DNA of 6,443 nucleotides. It comes from an uncultured Rhodanobacteraceae bacterium (GTDB lineage Bacteria; Pseudomonadota; Gammaproteobacteria; Xanthomonadales; Ahniellaceae). The stretch spans positions 1 through 6,443 of the forward strand of contig CALMWD010000476.1 of the NCBI GenBank assembly GCA_937873105.1, read 5' to 3'. The notes under the pieces are model-generated. The model worked only from the letters and a program-made list of their open reading frames with translations, had not been told where the DNA came from and made no database searches. The number at the start of each line of letters is the position of its first letter. Within the stretch, counting starts at the first letter, position 1. Shown in pieces: positions 1 to 6,419 of this stretch. Made by a program: the position numbers and the translations under genes.

Positions 1-1588
1 GGTGGTCGCCGAACAGGTTGGCCGGCGTGTCGATGCGGGGATGCTGGATGCTGTCGAATCGGGACACGACCTCGGCCGGGTCCTTGACGATGTCGCCGAT
101 GGCCTGGGTCTCGTCGACGATGCGGTTCACGAAGCTGGTGTTCGCTCCGTTCTCGAGCAGGCGACGCACCAGATACGGCAGCAGGTCTTCGTGCGAACCG
201 ACCGGCGCGTAGACGCGGCACGGCACGTTCAGGTGTTTCTCGCCGATGACTTCCGCGTAGAGGTCCGCGCCCATGCCATGCAGGCGCTGGTATTCGTAGG
301 GTCGACCCTGCGCGAAATGATGGACCGCGGCGATGGTATGCGCGTTGTGGGTCGCGAACTGCGGATAGAACAGTTCGCCGTAGCCGAACAGCCTGCGGGC
401 ACAGCCGAGGTAGGCGACATCGGTGTTCGGCTTGCGCGTCCAGACCGGAAAGCCGACATGGCCGTCGACCTGGGCGCGTTTCACCTCCGAATCCCAGTAC
501 GCGCCCTTCACCAGGCGCACGCACCAGCGGCGGCCGCATTGGCGCGCCTGCTCGGCCAGCCAATCGATGACCTGCGGGCAGCGCTTCTGGTAGGCCTGGA
601 TCGCCAGGCCGAAGCCGTTCCAGCCCTCGAGCGAGGGATGCCGGAACACGGCGGCGATGACTTCCAGCGAGAGTTCGAGTCGATCCGCTTCCTCGGCATC
701 GACGGTCATGCCGATGCCCTGGGCCATCGCGAGCTGGGCCAGTTCCAGCAACATCGGCGTCAGTTCCGCCTTGACCCGGGCGCGCTTGGCGACTTCGTAG
801 CGCGGATGCAGGGCCGAGAGCTTGACCGAGATCGAGGGCGCCTCGATCACCGAGGCATACGGCCCGCGCGCGCCGATGGCGAGGATGGCGGCCTTGTAGG
901 CCTCGAAGTAGCGCGCGGCATCCGGACGGGTCAGGGCGGCCTCGCCAAGCATGTCGAACGAGTGCCGATAGGCGCGGCCGTCCTTGTCGCGCGAACGATC
1001 CAGCGCCTCGCCGATGGTGCGGCCAAGCACGAACTGATGGCCCATGATGCGCATCGCCTGGCGTACCGCGAGGCGCACCACCGGCTCGCCGCTGCGCGCC
1101 ACCAATCGCTTGAGCGCGCCGATGAAATTCTGCTGGGTCTCTTCGGCCAGGGAGATCAGCTTGCCGGTCAGCATCAGGCCCCAGGTGCCGGCGTTGACGA
1201 ACAGCGACGGACTCTTGCCGAGATGGGTTTCCCAGGCGGCTTCGCCGAGCTTGTCGCGGATCAGCTTGTCGGCCGTCTCCGCGTCCGGGATGCGCAACAA
1301 GGCCTCGGCCACGCACATCAGCAGGACGCCTTCCTCGGAAGACAGGTCGTATTCGCGCATGAAGCTCTCGACCGCGCTCTGTTGCGCTGCCTTGGCGCGG
1401 ACGCGCGCCACCAGGTCACCGGCCCGGGACAGCACGGCCGCGCGTTCGGGGGGCGGCAGGGTGGCCGCTTCCAGCAGCGGCTCCAGGGCCTCCGCTTCGT
1501 CGGCTGCATACGCCGCCGTGATGGCCTGCCAGAGATCATCGCCGGGAGCCGGCAGTTCGGAAGAGAGAATGGCGCTGGAATCGGTCAT
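1..1588 (-). CDS. putA: Bifunctional proline dehydrogenase / P5C dehydrogenase PutA, N-terminal part (cut by window edge)
   Basis: PutA oxidises L-proline to P5C with FAD, passing electrons to membrane quinone, and then oxidises P5C to glutamate with NAD+. Only the first 529 residues are visible. Residues 1 to about 180 form the helical arm (EYDLSSEEGVLLMCVAEALL at 79-98). The proline dehydrogenase barrel follows, with SVKLSALHPRYE (254-265), VDAEEADRLELS (296-307), LVKGAYWDSEVKRAQVDG (359-376), YPQFATHNAHT (408-418) and YLVRRLLENGANTSFVNRI (472-490). K256, D297, Y460, R475 and R476 match E. coli PutA K329, D370, Y540, R555 and R556. The C-terminal P5C dehydrogenase domain lies outside the window and is inferred from the arm, which stand-alone proline dehydrogenases lack. 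There is no N-terminal ribbon-helix-helix domain, so this PutA is not expected to repress its own gene. The start MTDSSAILSS is chosen by family length; no clear Shine-Dalgarno sequence precedes it. The gene is divergent from the cox operon. Confidence 0.96.
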   Translation of the reverse strand, partial: MTDSSAILSSELPAPGDDLWQAITAAYAADEAEALEPLLEAATLPPPERAAVLSRAGDLVARVRAKAAQQSAVESFMREYDLSSEEGVLLMCVAEALLRIPDAETADKLIRDKLGEAAWETHLGKSPSLFVNAGTWGLMLTGKLISLAEETQQNFIGALKRLVARSGEPVVRLAVRQAMRIMGHQFVLGRTIGEALDRSRDKDGRAYRHSFDMLGEAALTRPDAARYFEAYKAAILAIGARGPYASVIEAPSISVKLSALHPRYEVAKRARVKAELTPMLLELAQLAMAQGIGMTVDAEEADRLELSLEVIAAVFRHPSLEGWNGFGLAIQAYQKRCPQVIDWLAEQARQCGRRWCVRLVKGAYWDSEVKRAQVDGHVGFPVWTRKPNTDVAYLGCARRLFGYGELFYPQFATHNAHTIAAVHHFAQGRPYEYQRLHGMGADLYAEVIGEKHLNVPCRVYAPVGSHEDLLPYLVRRLLENGANTSFVNRIVDETQAIGDIVKDPAEVVSRFDSIQHPRIDTPANLFGDH

Positions 1589-1640
1589 GGCAGGCGGGTC
1601 GGGACGCTCGGGGCACGCCGCGGGGCGCGCGAGGGCGCGT

Positions 1641-1669
1641 AGTGTAGCGAGCCCAATCGCCCGCGAAGC
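1641..1669 (-). promoter_or_regulatory. Weak candidate promoter for putA
   Basis: On the minus strand TACACT (complement of 1641-1646) resembles a -10 box at 4 of 6 positions and lies about 52 nt upstream of the putA ATG. The region 17 nt further upstream (GCTTCG, complement of 1664-1669) is a very poor -35 box. The call rests mainly on position in the divergent intergenic region and could be chance. A regulated promoter needing an activator would look like this, but no activator site is recognised. Confidence 0.2.
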
Positions 1670-1701
1670 GAAGGTTTGCGGGCAGTTCACCGCGGATTCG
1701 G

Positions 1702-1731
1702 TTGCCCCTGCGGGCGGCCGGCCACTATCAT
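1702..1731 (+). promoter_or_regulatory. Candidate sigma70-type promoter of the DUF2244-cox operon
   Basis: TTGCCC (1702-1707; 4 of 6 matches to TTGACA) is followed after 18 nt by TATCAT (1726-1731; 5 of 6 matches to TATAAT). Transcription would begin near 1738, about 19 nt before the ATG at 1757. It is the best promoter-like pair seen upstream of the operon, and it stands out in very GC-rich sequence. The ATG at 1730 lies inside the -10 box, which argues for the 1757 start of the next gene. The call is by eye only. Confidence 0.35.
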
Positions 1732-1756
1732 GCACGACCCCGAAAACGGCGCGCGC

Positions 1757-2233
1757 ATGATCGTCTCCGTTCCTGCTCCGGATGGTGCTGGGCTCAGGCT
1801 GTGCCTGAAGCCGAACCGTGCGTTGAGCGGGCGCGGCATGGTCGCCGCCTTCGTCGCGATCGGGGCGACCTGCCTGGCCGTGGCGCTATGGAGCGCGACC
1901 CAGGGCAACGTCTTCGCGCCGTTCTTCGCGGTGCTGGACGTGATCGTGGTTGGGGCGGTGCTGCGGCTGGTCTGGCGCAGCGGCGAGTGCGCGGAATGGA
2001 TCGAGCTGTCCGACGACGCCTTGACCATCCGCCGCGAAGCGCGCGGCCGCTCGGTGGAGGCGGCGCGCTTCCATCCGTATTGGGTGCGGCTTCGGCCGGC
2101 ACCGCAGGGCCGCCCGCGGGTGGTCCTGAGTTCGCACGGTCGGTCGCTCGAGGTGGGCGCCTTCCTCGGCGAACAGGAACGCGAAGCGTTGGCCGCGACC
2201 CTGCGGTCGGCGCTTCAACATTTGAGGAACTGA
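1757..2233 (+). CDS. DUF2244 family integral membrane protein
   Basis: A 158-residue protein with the DUF2244 pattern: a short N-terminal strand region ending in LKPNRALS (17-24), which matches the family's PNRSLS-like signature, two hydrophobic segments (about 28-46 and 52-73) joined by a short turn at TQGN (48-51), and a soluble C-terminal half with WIRL-like beta texture (WVRLRPA, RVVLSSHGRSLEVGAFL). The N-terminus and the C-terminal domain are probably both cytoplasmic. The function of the family is unknown. Members often sit beside cytochrome oxidase genes, as here, where the stop is 28 nt before coxB, so a link to oxidase biogenesis is a guess from context. The start at 1757 is preferred; an in-frame ATG at 1730 would add nine residues but overlaps the likely -10 box. 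Neither has a good ribosome binding site. Confidence 0.8.
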   Translation: MIVSVPAPDGAGLRLCLKPNRALSGRGMVAAFVAIGATCLAVALWSATQGNVFAPFFAVLDVIVVGAVLRLVWRSGECAEWIELSDDALTIRREARGRSVEAARFHPYWVRLRPAPQGRPRVVLSSHGRSLEVGAFLGEQEREALAATLRSALQHLRN

Positions 2234-2261
2234 CCCCGGCAAGTCCGGACTGGGTGAAACG

Positions 2262-3149
2262 ATGAAGCGAATCGGCACGAAGATGATGCGGCTGGCCTTG
2301 GCCGCCTCGGCGCTGGCGTTCAGCCTGCCGGGTTTTGCGGCGGTGGACCGCTGGAAGCTGAACATGACGCCCGGCGTGACCGAGGTGTCGCAGCAGGTCT
2401 ACGACATCCACATGATCATCCTGTGGATCTGCGTCGTGATCGGCGTGCTCGTGTTCGGCGCCATGGGTTACGCGATCTTCAAGTTCCGCAAGTCCAAGGG
2501 CGCGGTGGCCGAGAAGTGGTCGCACAACGACAAGGCCGAGATCGTCCTGACCGTGATCCCGGTGCTGATCCTGGTCGCGATGGCCTGGCCGGCGACCAAG
2601 GTCCTGATCAACATGGCCGACACCCGCAATGCCGAGATGACCATCGAGATCACCGGCTACCAGTGGAAGTGGGGCTACCGCTATGTCGATTCGGGCGTGA
2701 GCTTCATCAGCTCGCTGGATCGCCAGAGCGACGATACCCGCCAGCTCGGCTCGGGCATGGATCCGAAGTCCGTGCCGGGTTACCTGCTCAACGTGGATCG
2801 TCCGCTGGTGATTCCGGCCGACACCAAGGTGCGCTTCGTCATCACCGCCGCCGACGTGATCCACGCCTGGTGGGTGCCGGCGCTCGGCTGGAAGCAGGAC
2901 GCCATCCCGGGAATCATCAACGACCAATGGACGCTGGTGAAGGAACCCGGCATCTACCGCGGCCAGTGCGCCGAACTCTGCGGCAAGGACCACGGCTTCA
3001 TGCCGATCGTCGTGGAAGTGAAGCCGAAGGCCGAGTTCGAGCAGTGGCTGGCGGCGCAGCAAGCCGCGAACGACGTCCCTGCCGCGAACATCGCCGCCAC
3101 CGACACCGCCGAGCCGGCCGCAGCTGACGCTGCGCCGACCCAGGGCTGA
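2262..3149 (+). CDS. coxB: Cytochrome c oxidase subunit II (aa3 type, CuA-bearing)
   Basis: Subunit II accepts electrons from cytochrome c at its binuclear CuA centre and passes them to haem a of subunit I. The 295-residue product has a signal peptide (about 1-26, ending LPGFA), two transmembrane helices (about 50-73 and 93-116) and a periplasmic cupredoxin domain. The CuA ligands are all present: H201, C236, E238, C240, H244 and M247, in VIHAWWVPALGWKQDAIPG and YRGQCAELCGKDHGFMPIVV. The aromatic electron-entry segment is YQWKWGYRY (133-141). E93 matches the glutamate at the mouth of the K channel (bovine E62). There is no C-terminal cytochrome c domain, so it is not a caa3 type; residues after about 270 form an Ala/Pro-rich tail. 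Position 96 is Leu in EIVLT where the family usually has Trp. GGTGA (2253-2257) is a modest ribosome binding site; an ATG at residue 8 is an alternative start. Confidence 0.97.
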   Translation: MKRIGTKMMRLALAASALAFSLPGFAAVDRWKLNMTPGVTEVSQQVYDIHMIILWICVVIGVLVFGAMGYAIFKFRKSKGAVAEKWSHNDKAEIVLTVIPVLILVAMAWPATKVLINMADTRNAEMTIEITGYQWKWGYRYVDSGVSFISSLDRQSDDTRQLGSGMDPKSVPGYLLNVDRPLVIPADTKVRFVITAADVIHAWWVPALGWKQDAIPGIINDQWTLVKEPGIYRGQCAELCGKDHGFMPIVVEVKPKAEFEQWLAAQQAANDVPAANIAATDTAEPAAADAAPTQG

Positions 3150-3161
3150 ACACGAACATTC

Positions 3162-3168
3162 TGGAGAC
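3162..3168 (+). promoter_or_regulatory. Ribosome binding site of ctaD
   Basis: TGGAGAC contains the Shine-Dalgarno core GGAGA (3163-3167), 5 nt before the ATG at 3173. It is the clearest ribosome binding site in the window and fixes the start of ctaD, 23 nt after the coxB stop codon. Confidence 0.75.
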
Positions 3169-3172
3169 AGTC

Positions 3173-4810
3173 ATGGCCCATGACGCGACCGCACACCACG
3201 ACGACCACGACCACAAGCCGCACGGCTTCGTGAACCGCTGGCTCTACGCCACGAACCACAAGGACATCGGCACGATGTACCTGGTGTTCTCGCTGGTGAT
3301 GTTCTTCCTCGGCGGCCTGATGGCCATGGTCATCCGCGCCGAGCTGATGTATCCCGGCCTGCAGCTGGTCGAGCCCGAGTTCTTCAACCAGATGACCACC
3401 ATGCATGCGCTGGTGATGATCTTCGGCGCGGTCATGCCGGCCTTCGTCGGCCTGGCGAACTGGATGGTGCCGCTGATGATCGGCGCGCCCGACATGGCGC
3501 TGCCGCGCATGAACAACTGGTCGTTCTGGATCATGCCGTTCGCCTTCACCGTGCTGCTGCTGCCGCTTGGCCTGAAGGTGTTCTTCGGCATCGGCGGCGG
3601 CGGCCCGGCCGGCGGCTGGACGCTGTACCCGCCGCTCTCGCTGCAGGGCGGCGACAACGTCGCGTTCACGATCTTCGCGGTGCACATGATGGGCATCAGC
3701 TCGATCATGGGCGCGATCAACATCATCGCCACGATCCTGAACATGCGCGCTCCGGGCATGGACCTGCTCAAGATGCCGGTGTTCGTGTGGTCCTGGCTGA
3801 TCACCGCCTTCCTGCTGATCGCGGTCATGCCGGTGCTTGCCGGCGCGGTCACGATGCTGCTGACCGACAAGTTCTTCGGCACGACCTTCTTCTCCGCCAC
3901 CGGCGGCGGCGACCCGGTGATGTTCCAGCACATCTTCTGGTTCTTCGGGCACCCCGAGGTCTACATCATGATCCTGCCGGCCTTCGGCGTGGTTTCGGAA
4001 ATCATCCCGACCTTCGCGCGCAAGCCGCTGTTCGGCTACAAGGCGATGGTCTACGCGATCGCCTCGATCGCCTTCCTGAGCTTCATCGTCTGGGCGCACC
4101 ACATGTTCACGGTCGGCATGCCGCTCGGCGGCGAGCTGTTCTTCATGTACGCCACGATGCTGATCGCGGTGCCGACCGGCATCAAGGTCTTCAACTGGGT
4201 GTTCACGATGTGGAAGGGCTCGATGACCTTCGAGACGCCGATGCTGTTCGCGCTCGGCTTCGTCATCCTGTTCACGATCGGCGGTTTCTCGGGCCTGATG
4301 CTGGCCATCGTGCCGGCCGACTTCCAGTACCACGACACCTACTTCGTGGTGGCGCACTTCCACTACGTGCTGGTCACCGGCGCCGTGTTCTCGATCATGG
4401 CCGCCACCTACTACTGGCTGCCGAAGTGGACCGGCCGCATGTACAACGAATCGCTCGGCAAGTGGCATTTCTGGCTGTCGACGATCTTCGTCAACCTGCT
4501 GTTCTTCCCGCAGCACTTCCTCGGCCTGGCCGGCATGCCGCGCCGCATCCCGGACTACAACGTCGCCTTCGCGGACTGGAACTGGATCTCCTCGATCGGC
4601 GGCTTCGGCTTCGGCCTGTCGCAGCTGCTGTTCGCGTACATCATCTGGGATTGCGCCCGCAACAAGTCGCTGGCCAAGGCCACCGATCAGGTCTGGGAAG
4701 GCGCGCGCGGGCTGGAATGGACGGTGTCTTCGCCGGCGCCGTACCACAGCTTCGTCACCCCGCCGGTGATCGACGACAGCAAGCTCGCCCACGGCGACGT
4801 CACGCACTGA
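3173..4810 (+). CDS. ctaD: Cytochrome c oxidase subunit I (aa3 type, A1 family catalytic subunit)
   Basis: The catalytic subunit, which reduces O2 to water at haem a3-CuB and pumps protons across the inner membrane. At 545 residues it has normal length, with 12 transmembrane helices expected. Haem a ligands are H78 and H397, the haem a3 ligand is H395 (VVAHFHYVL), and the CuB ligands are H260, H309 and H310. Y264 in GHPEVY is the residue cross-linked to H260. The D channel is complete (D107, N96, N114 in GAPDMALPRMNN, ending at E262), as is the K channel (S275, T335, K338 in PTGIKVFNW), which places it in the A1 family. R457-R458 match the pair that contacts the haem propionates. The N-terminal tail is His/Asp-rich, with six His in the first 17 residues. 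It starts 23 nt after coxB and is followed after 10 nt by a small ORF. Confidence 0.98.
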   Translation: MAHDATAHHDDHDHKPHGFVNRWLYATNHKDIGTMYLVFSLVMFFLGGLMAMVIRAELMYPGLQLVEPEFFNQMTTMHALVMIFGAVMPAFVGLANWMVPLMIGAPDMALPRMNNWSFWIMPFAFTVLLLPLGLKVFFGIGGGGPAGGWTLYPPLSLQGGDNVAFTIFAVHMMGISSIMGAINIIATILNMRAPGMDLLKMPVFVWSWLITAFLLIAVMPVLAGAVTMLLTDKFFGTTFFSATGGGDPVMFQHIFWFFGHPEVYIMILPAFGVVSEIIPTFARKPLFGYKAMVYAIASIAFLSFIVWAHHMFTVGMPLGGELFFMYATMLIAVPTGIKVFNWVFTMWKGSMTFETPMLFALGFVILFTIGGFSGLMLAIVPADFQYHDTYFVVAHFHYVLVTGAVFSIMAATYYWLPKWTGRMYNESLGKWHFWLSTIFVNLLFFPQHFLGLAGMPRRIPDYNVAFADWNWISSIGGFGFGLSQLLFAYIIWDCARNKSLAKATDQVWEGARGLEWTVSSPAPYHSFVTPPVIDDSKLAHGDVTH

Positions 4811-4820
4811 GCCAGCCGCG

Positions 4821-4949
4821 ATGAAGCCGATCGACACCTCCGGACTCGATGCCCGCCGTGCCGCCGCGAAGCGCACGGCGTGGATCGTCGCGGGCGTCGT
4901 ATTGGCCATCTACGGCCTGTTCTGGCTGGGCGGGATCCTTGGCGCATGA
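4821..4949 (+). CDS. Small single-helix membrane protein, possible cytochrome oxidase small assembly protein
   Basis: A 42-residue ORF begins 10 nt after the ctaD stop, and its TGA overlaps the ctaG start codon in ATGA (4946-4949), which suggests translational coupling. The product has a polar, basic N-terminal half (residues 1-19, with ARRAAAKR at 11-18) and one hydrophobic helix (about 20-40, TAWIVAGVVLAIYGLFWLGG). By the positive-inside rule the N-terminus is cytoplasmic. Many proteobacterial cox operons hold a 30-45 residue single-helix protein at exactly this place, annotated as a small assembly protein; membership is inferred from position, size and topology rather than clear sequence identity. 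No strong Shine-Dalgarno sequence is seen, so it may be translated by ribosomes coming off ctaD. Its role in subunit I maturation is a guess. Confidence 0.72.
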   Translation: MKPIDTSGLDARRAAAKRTAWIVAGVVLAIYGLFWLGGILGA

Positions 4950-5509
4950 GCGACGCATTGCGCCAACGCAATGCCCGGGTGCTGCGCTGGTCGCTGGCCG
5001 CGACCGGCGCCGCGTTCGGTTTCGGCTTCGCGCTGGCGCCGTTCTACGACGTGTTGTGCGAGAAGGTGTTCGGCATCCGCCCGCGTCAGGAAGCCGTGGC
5101 CGAAGTCACGGCCTGCGCCGCGGGCACGGTGTCGGACCGCGTCCTGACCGTCGAGTTCGAGACCAGCATCAATCCGGATCTGCCGTGGACGCTGGACGCC
5201 AGCAAGAAGACGGTGCAGGTGCGGCCCTGCGAGCCGGCCACCGTGAGCTTCACTGCGACCAATGCCGGGCGCATTCCGCTGGTCGGCCAGGCCATCTTCG
5301 GGGTCGCGCCGTCCGAGGCTTCGGTGCATCTCGCCAAGACCGAGTGCTTCTGTTTCACCGAGCAGCAACTCGAGGCCGGGCAGTCGCGCGAAATGCCGGT
5401 GCGTTTCGTGATCGACGACCAGCTTCCCGCGGACGTCAGCCGCCTGACCTTCCGCTACGTGTTCAACCCGGTTGCCAAGCCGCTCGCGGCGACGCAGCCT
5501 CACAGCTAA
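4946..5509 (+). CDS. ctaG: Cytochrome c oxidase assembly protein CtaG/Cox11 (CuB copper chaperone)
   Basis: Cox11-type chaperone that delivers copper to the CuB site of subunit I. The 187-residue protein has a short cytoplasmic N-terminus, one transmembrane helix (about 13-32), the conserved juxtamembrane segment PFYDVLCEKVFG (32-43) with C38, and a periplasmic immunoglobulin-like domain. The copper-binding motif is CFC in KTECFCFTEQ (C134, C136). Other family marks are LPW (79-81), GQAIFGVAP (114-122) and the closing EMPVRF and LTFRYVF strands. Compared with the usual pattern the domain is somewhat divergent: the segment before CFC reads VHLAK where YFxK is common, and there are two additional cysteines, C57 and C95. 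The ATG at 4946 is chosen over an upstream GTG at 4880 because the extra 22 residues are Arg-rich, lie inside the preceding small ORF and are not family-like. The ctaE start follows 16 nt after its stop. Confidence 0.95.
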   Translation: MSDALRQRNARVLRWSLAATGAAFGFGFALAPFYDVLCEKVFGIRPRQEAVAEVTACAAGTVSDRVLTVEFETSINPDLPWTLDASKKTVQVRPCEPATVSFTATNAGRIPLVGQAIFGVAPSEASVHLAKTECFCFTEQQLEAGQSREMPVRFVIDDQLPADVSRLTFRYVFNPVAKPLAATQPHS

Positions 5510-5515
5510 ACCATC

Positions 5516-5520
5516 GGGGA
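5516..5520 (+). promoter_or_regulatory. Ribosome binding site of ctaE
   Basis: GGGGA lies 5 nt before the ATG at 5526. It decides the ctaE start over an in-frame ATG at 5472, which is inside ctaG and would add an Arg/Ser-rich 18-residue extension not found in subunit III. Confidence 0.65.
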
Positions 5521-5525
5521 CCATC

Positions 5526-6404
5526 ATGGGCCACAGCGAAACGCACGATCCGAACATCTACTACGTCCCGCACGGCAGCCGCTGGCCGATCATCGCCACG
5601 CTGGCCTTGTTCACGACCATGATCGGCGCGGCCCTGACCGTCAACAAGACGGCCGGCGGCCATTACGTGCTCTACGCCGGCCTGGCCGGCGTGATCCTGA
5701 TGCTGTTCGGGTGGTTCGGCGACGTCATCCGCGAGTCGGTCAAGGGTTTCTACAACCGCCAGGTCGACGTCAGCTTCCGCATGGGCATGATCTGGTTCAT
5801 CTTCTCGGAAGTGATGTTCTTCGCGGCCTTCTTCGGCGCGCTGTTCTACGCCCGCATGTTCTCGGTGCCGTGGCTGGGCGGCGCCGGCGACGGCGTGCTG
5901 ACGCACGAGTTCCTGTGGCAAGGCTACAGCGCGGCCTGGCCGACCAATGGACCGCAGAAGGTGGGCGGCGCGTTCGAGACCATCGGCGCCTGGGGCCTGC
6001 CCTTCCTGAACACGCTGATCCTGCTGACCTCGGGCATCACCATCACCATCGCCCACCACGCCCTGCGCGCCGGCGAGCGCGGCAAGCTGCTGGTCTTCCT
6101 CGGCGCGACCGTCGCGCTGGGCTGCCTGTTCCTCTACTACCAGGCCGTCGAGTACTACCACGCCTACCACGAGCTCGGCCTGACGCTCGGTTCGGGCATC
6201 TACGGCAGTACCTTCTTCATGCTGACCGGCTTCCACGGCATGCACGTCACGCTCGGAACGATCATGCTGATCGTGATCTGGTTCCGCTGCGCCAAGGGCC
6301 ATTTCTCCCGTGACCATCACTTCGGTTTCGAAGCGGTGGCCTGGTACTGGCACTTCGTCGACGTGGTCTGGCTCGGCCTGTTCCTGTTCGTCTACGTGCT
6401 GTAA
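5526..6404 (+). CDS. ctaE: Cytochrome c oxidase subunit III
   Basis: Subunit III carries no metal; it binds lipids, stabilises the active site of subunit I and supports proton uptake into the D channel. The 292-residue product begins MGHSETHDPNIYYVPHG, fits the bacterial seven-helix form, and shows the family signatures: GDVIRES (65-71), RMGMIWFIFSEVMFF (85-99) with E95 matching the conserved helix III glutamate (bovine E90), LTGFHGMHVTLGT, and the C-terminal FEAVAWYWHFVDVVWLGLFL. The protein ends normally in FVYVL with a TAA stop. It is the last complete gene of the operon in the window; related operons often continue with a twin-helix protein, surf1, ctaA and ctaB, but that cannot be seen here. 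Confidence 0.97.
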   Translation: MGHSETHDPNIYYVPHGSRWPIIATLALFTTMIGAALTVNKTAGGHYVLYAGLAGVILMLFGWFGDVIRESVKGFYNRQVDVSFRMGMIWFIFSEVMFFAAFFGALFYARMFSVPWLGGAGDGVLTHEFLWQGYSAAWPTNGPQKVGGAFETIGAWGLPFLNTLILLTSGITITIAHHALRAGERGKLLVFLGATVALGCLFLYYQAVEYYHAYHELGLTLGSGIYGSTFFMLTGFHGMHVTLGTIMLIVIWFRCAKGHFSRDHHFGFEAVAWYWHFVDVVWLGLFLFVYVL

Positions 6405-6419
6405 GCGCGATACACAAAC

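Noticed and set aside
2..1642. A 546-codon open frame on the plus strand opposite putA
   Set aside because: It is in exact codon register with putA, so its stops would need TTA, CTA or TCA codons in putA, which GC-rich genes rarely use. The translation is Arg/Asp/His-rich without recognisable domains, while the minus strand gives a clear PutA.
1716..1723. GGCCGGCC palindrome upstream of the -10 box
   Set aside because: An 8-bp G/C-only palindrome is expected by chance in DNA of this composition; no second copy or family site supports an operator.
1794..3062. A 422-codon minus-strand frame across the DUF2244 gene and coxB
   Set aside because: It spans two well-supported plus-strand genes and reads as Arg/Pro/His-rich filler without a domain.
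2954..4909. A 651-codon open frame on the minus strand opposite coxB's end and ctaD
   Set aside because: It has the composition expected of the reverse complement of a hydrophobic membrane-protein gene (long His/Asp/Glu/Arg/Gln stretches) and no domain; the plus strand encodes a fully conserved subunit I.
4880..4945. An upstream GTG start extending ctaG by 22 residues
   Set aside because: The extension is Arg-rich, lies within the small ORF and does not resemble Cox11 N-termini; the ATGA-coupled start at 4946 fits better.
5463..6353. A 296-codon minus-strand frame opposite ctaE
   Set aside because: Same shadow effect: low-complexity charged translation opposite a complete subunit III gene.
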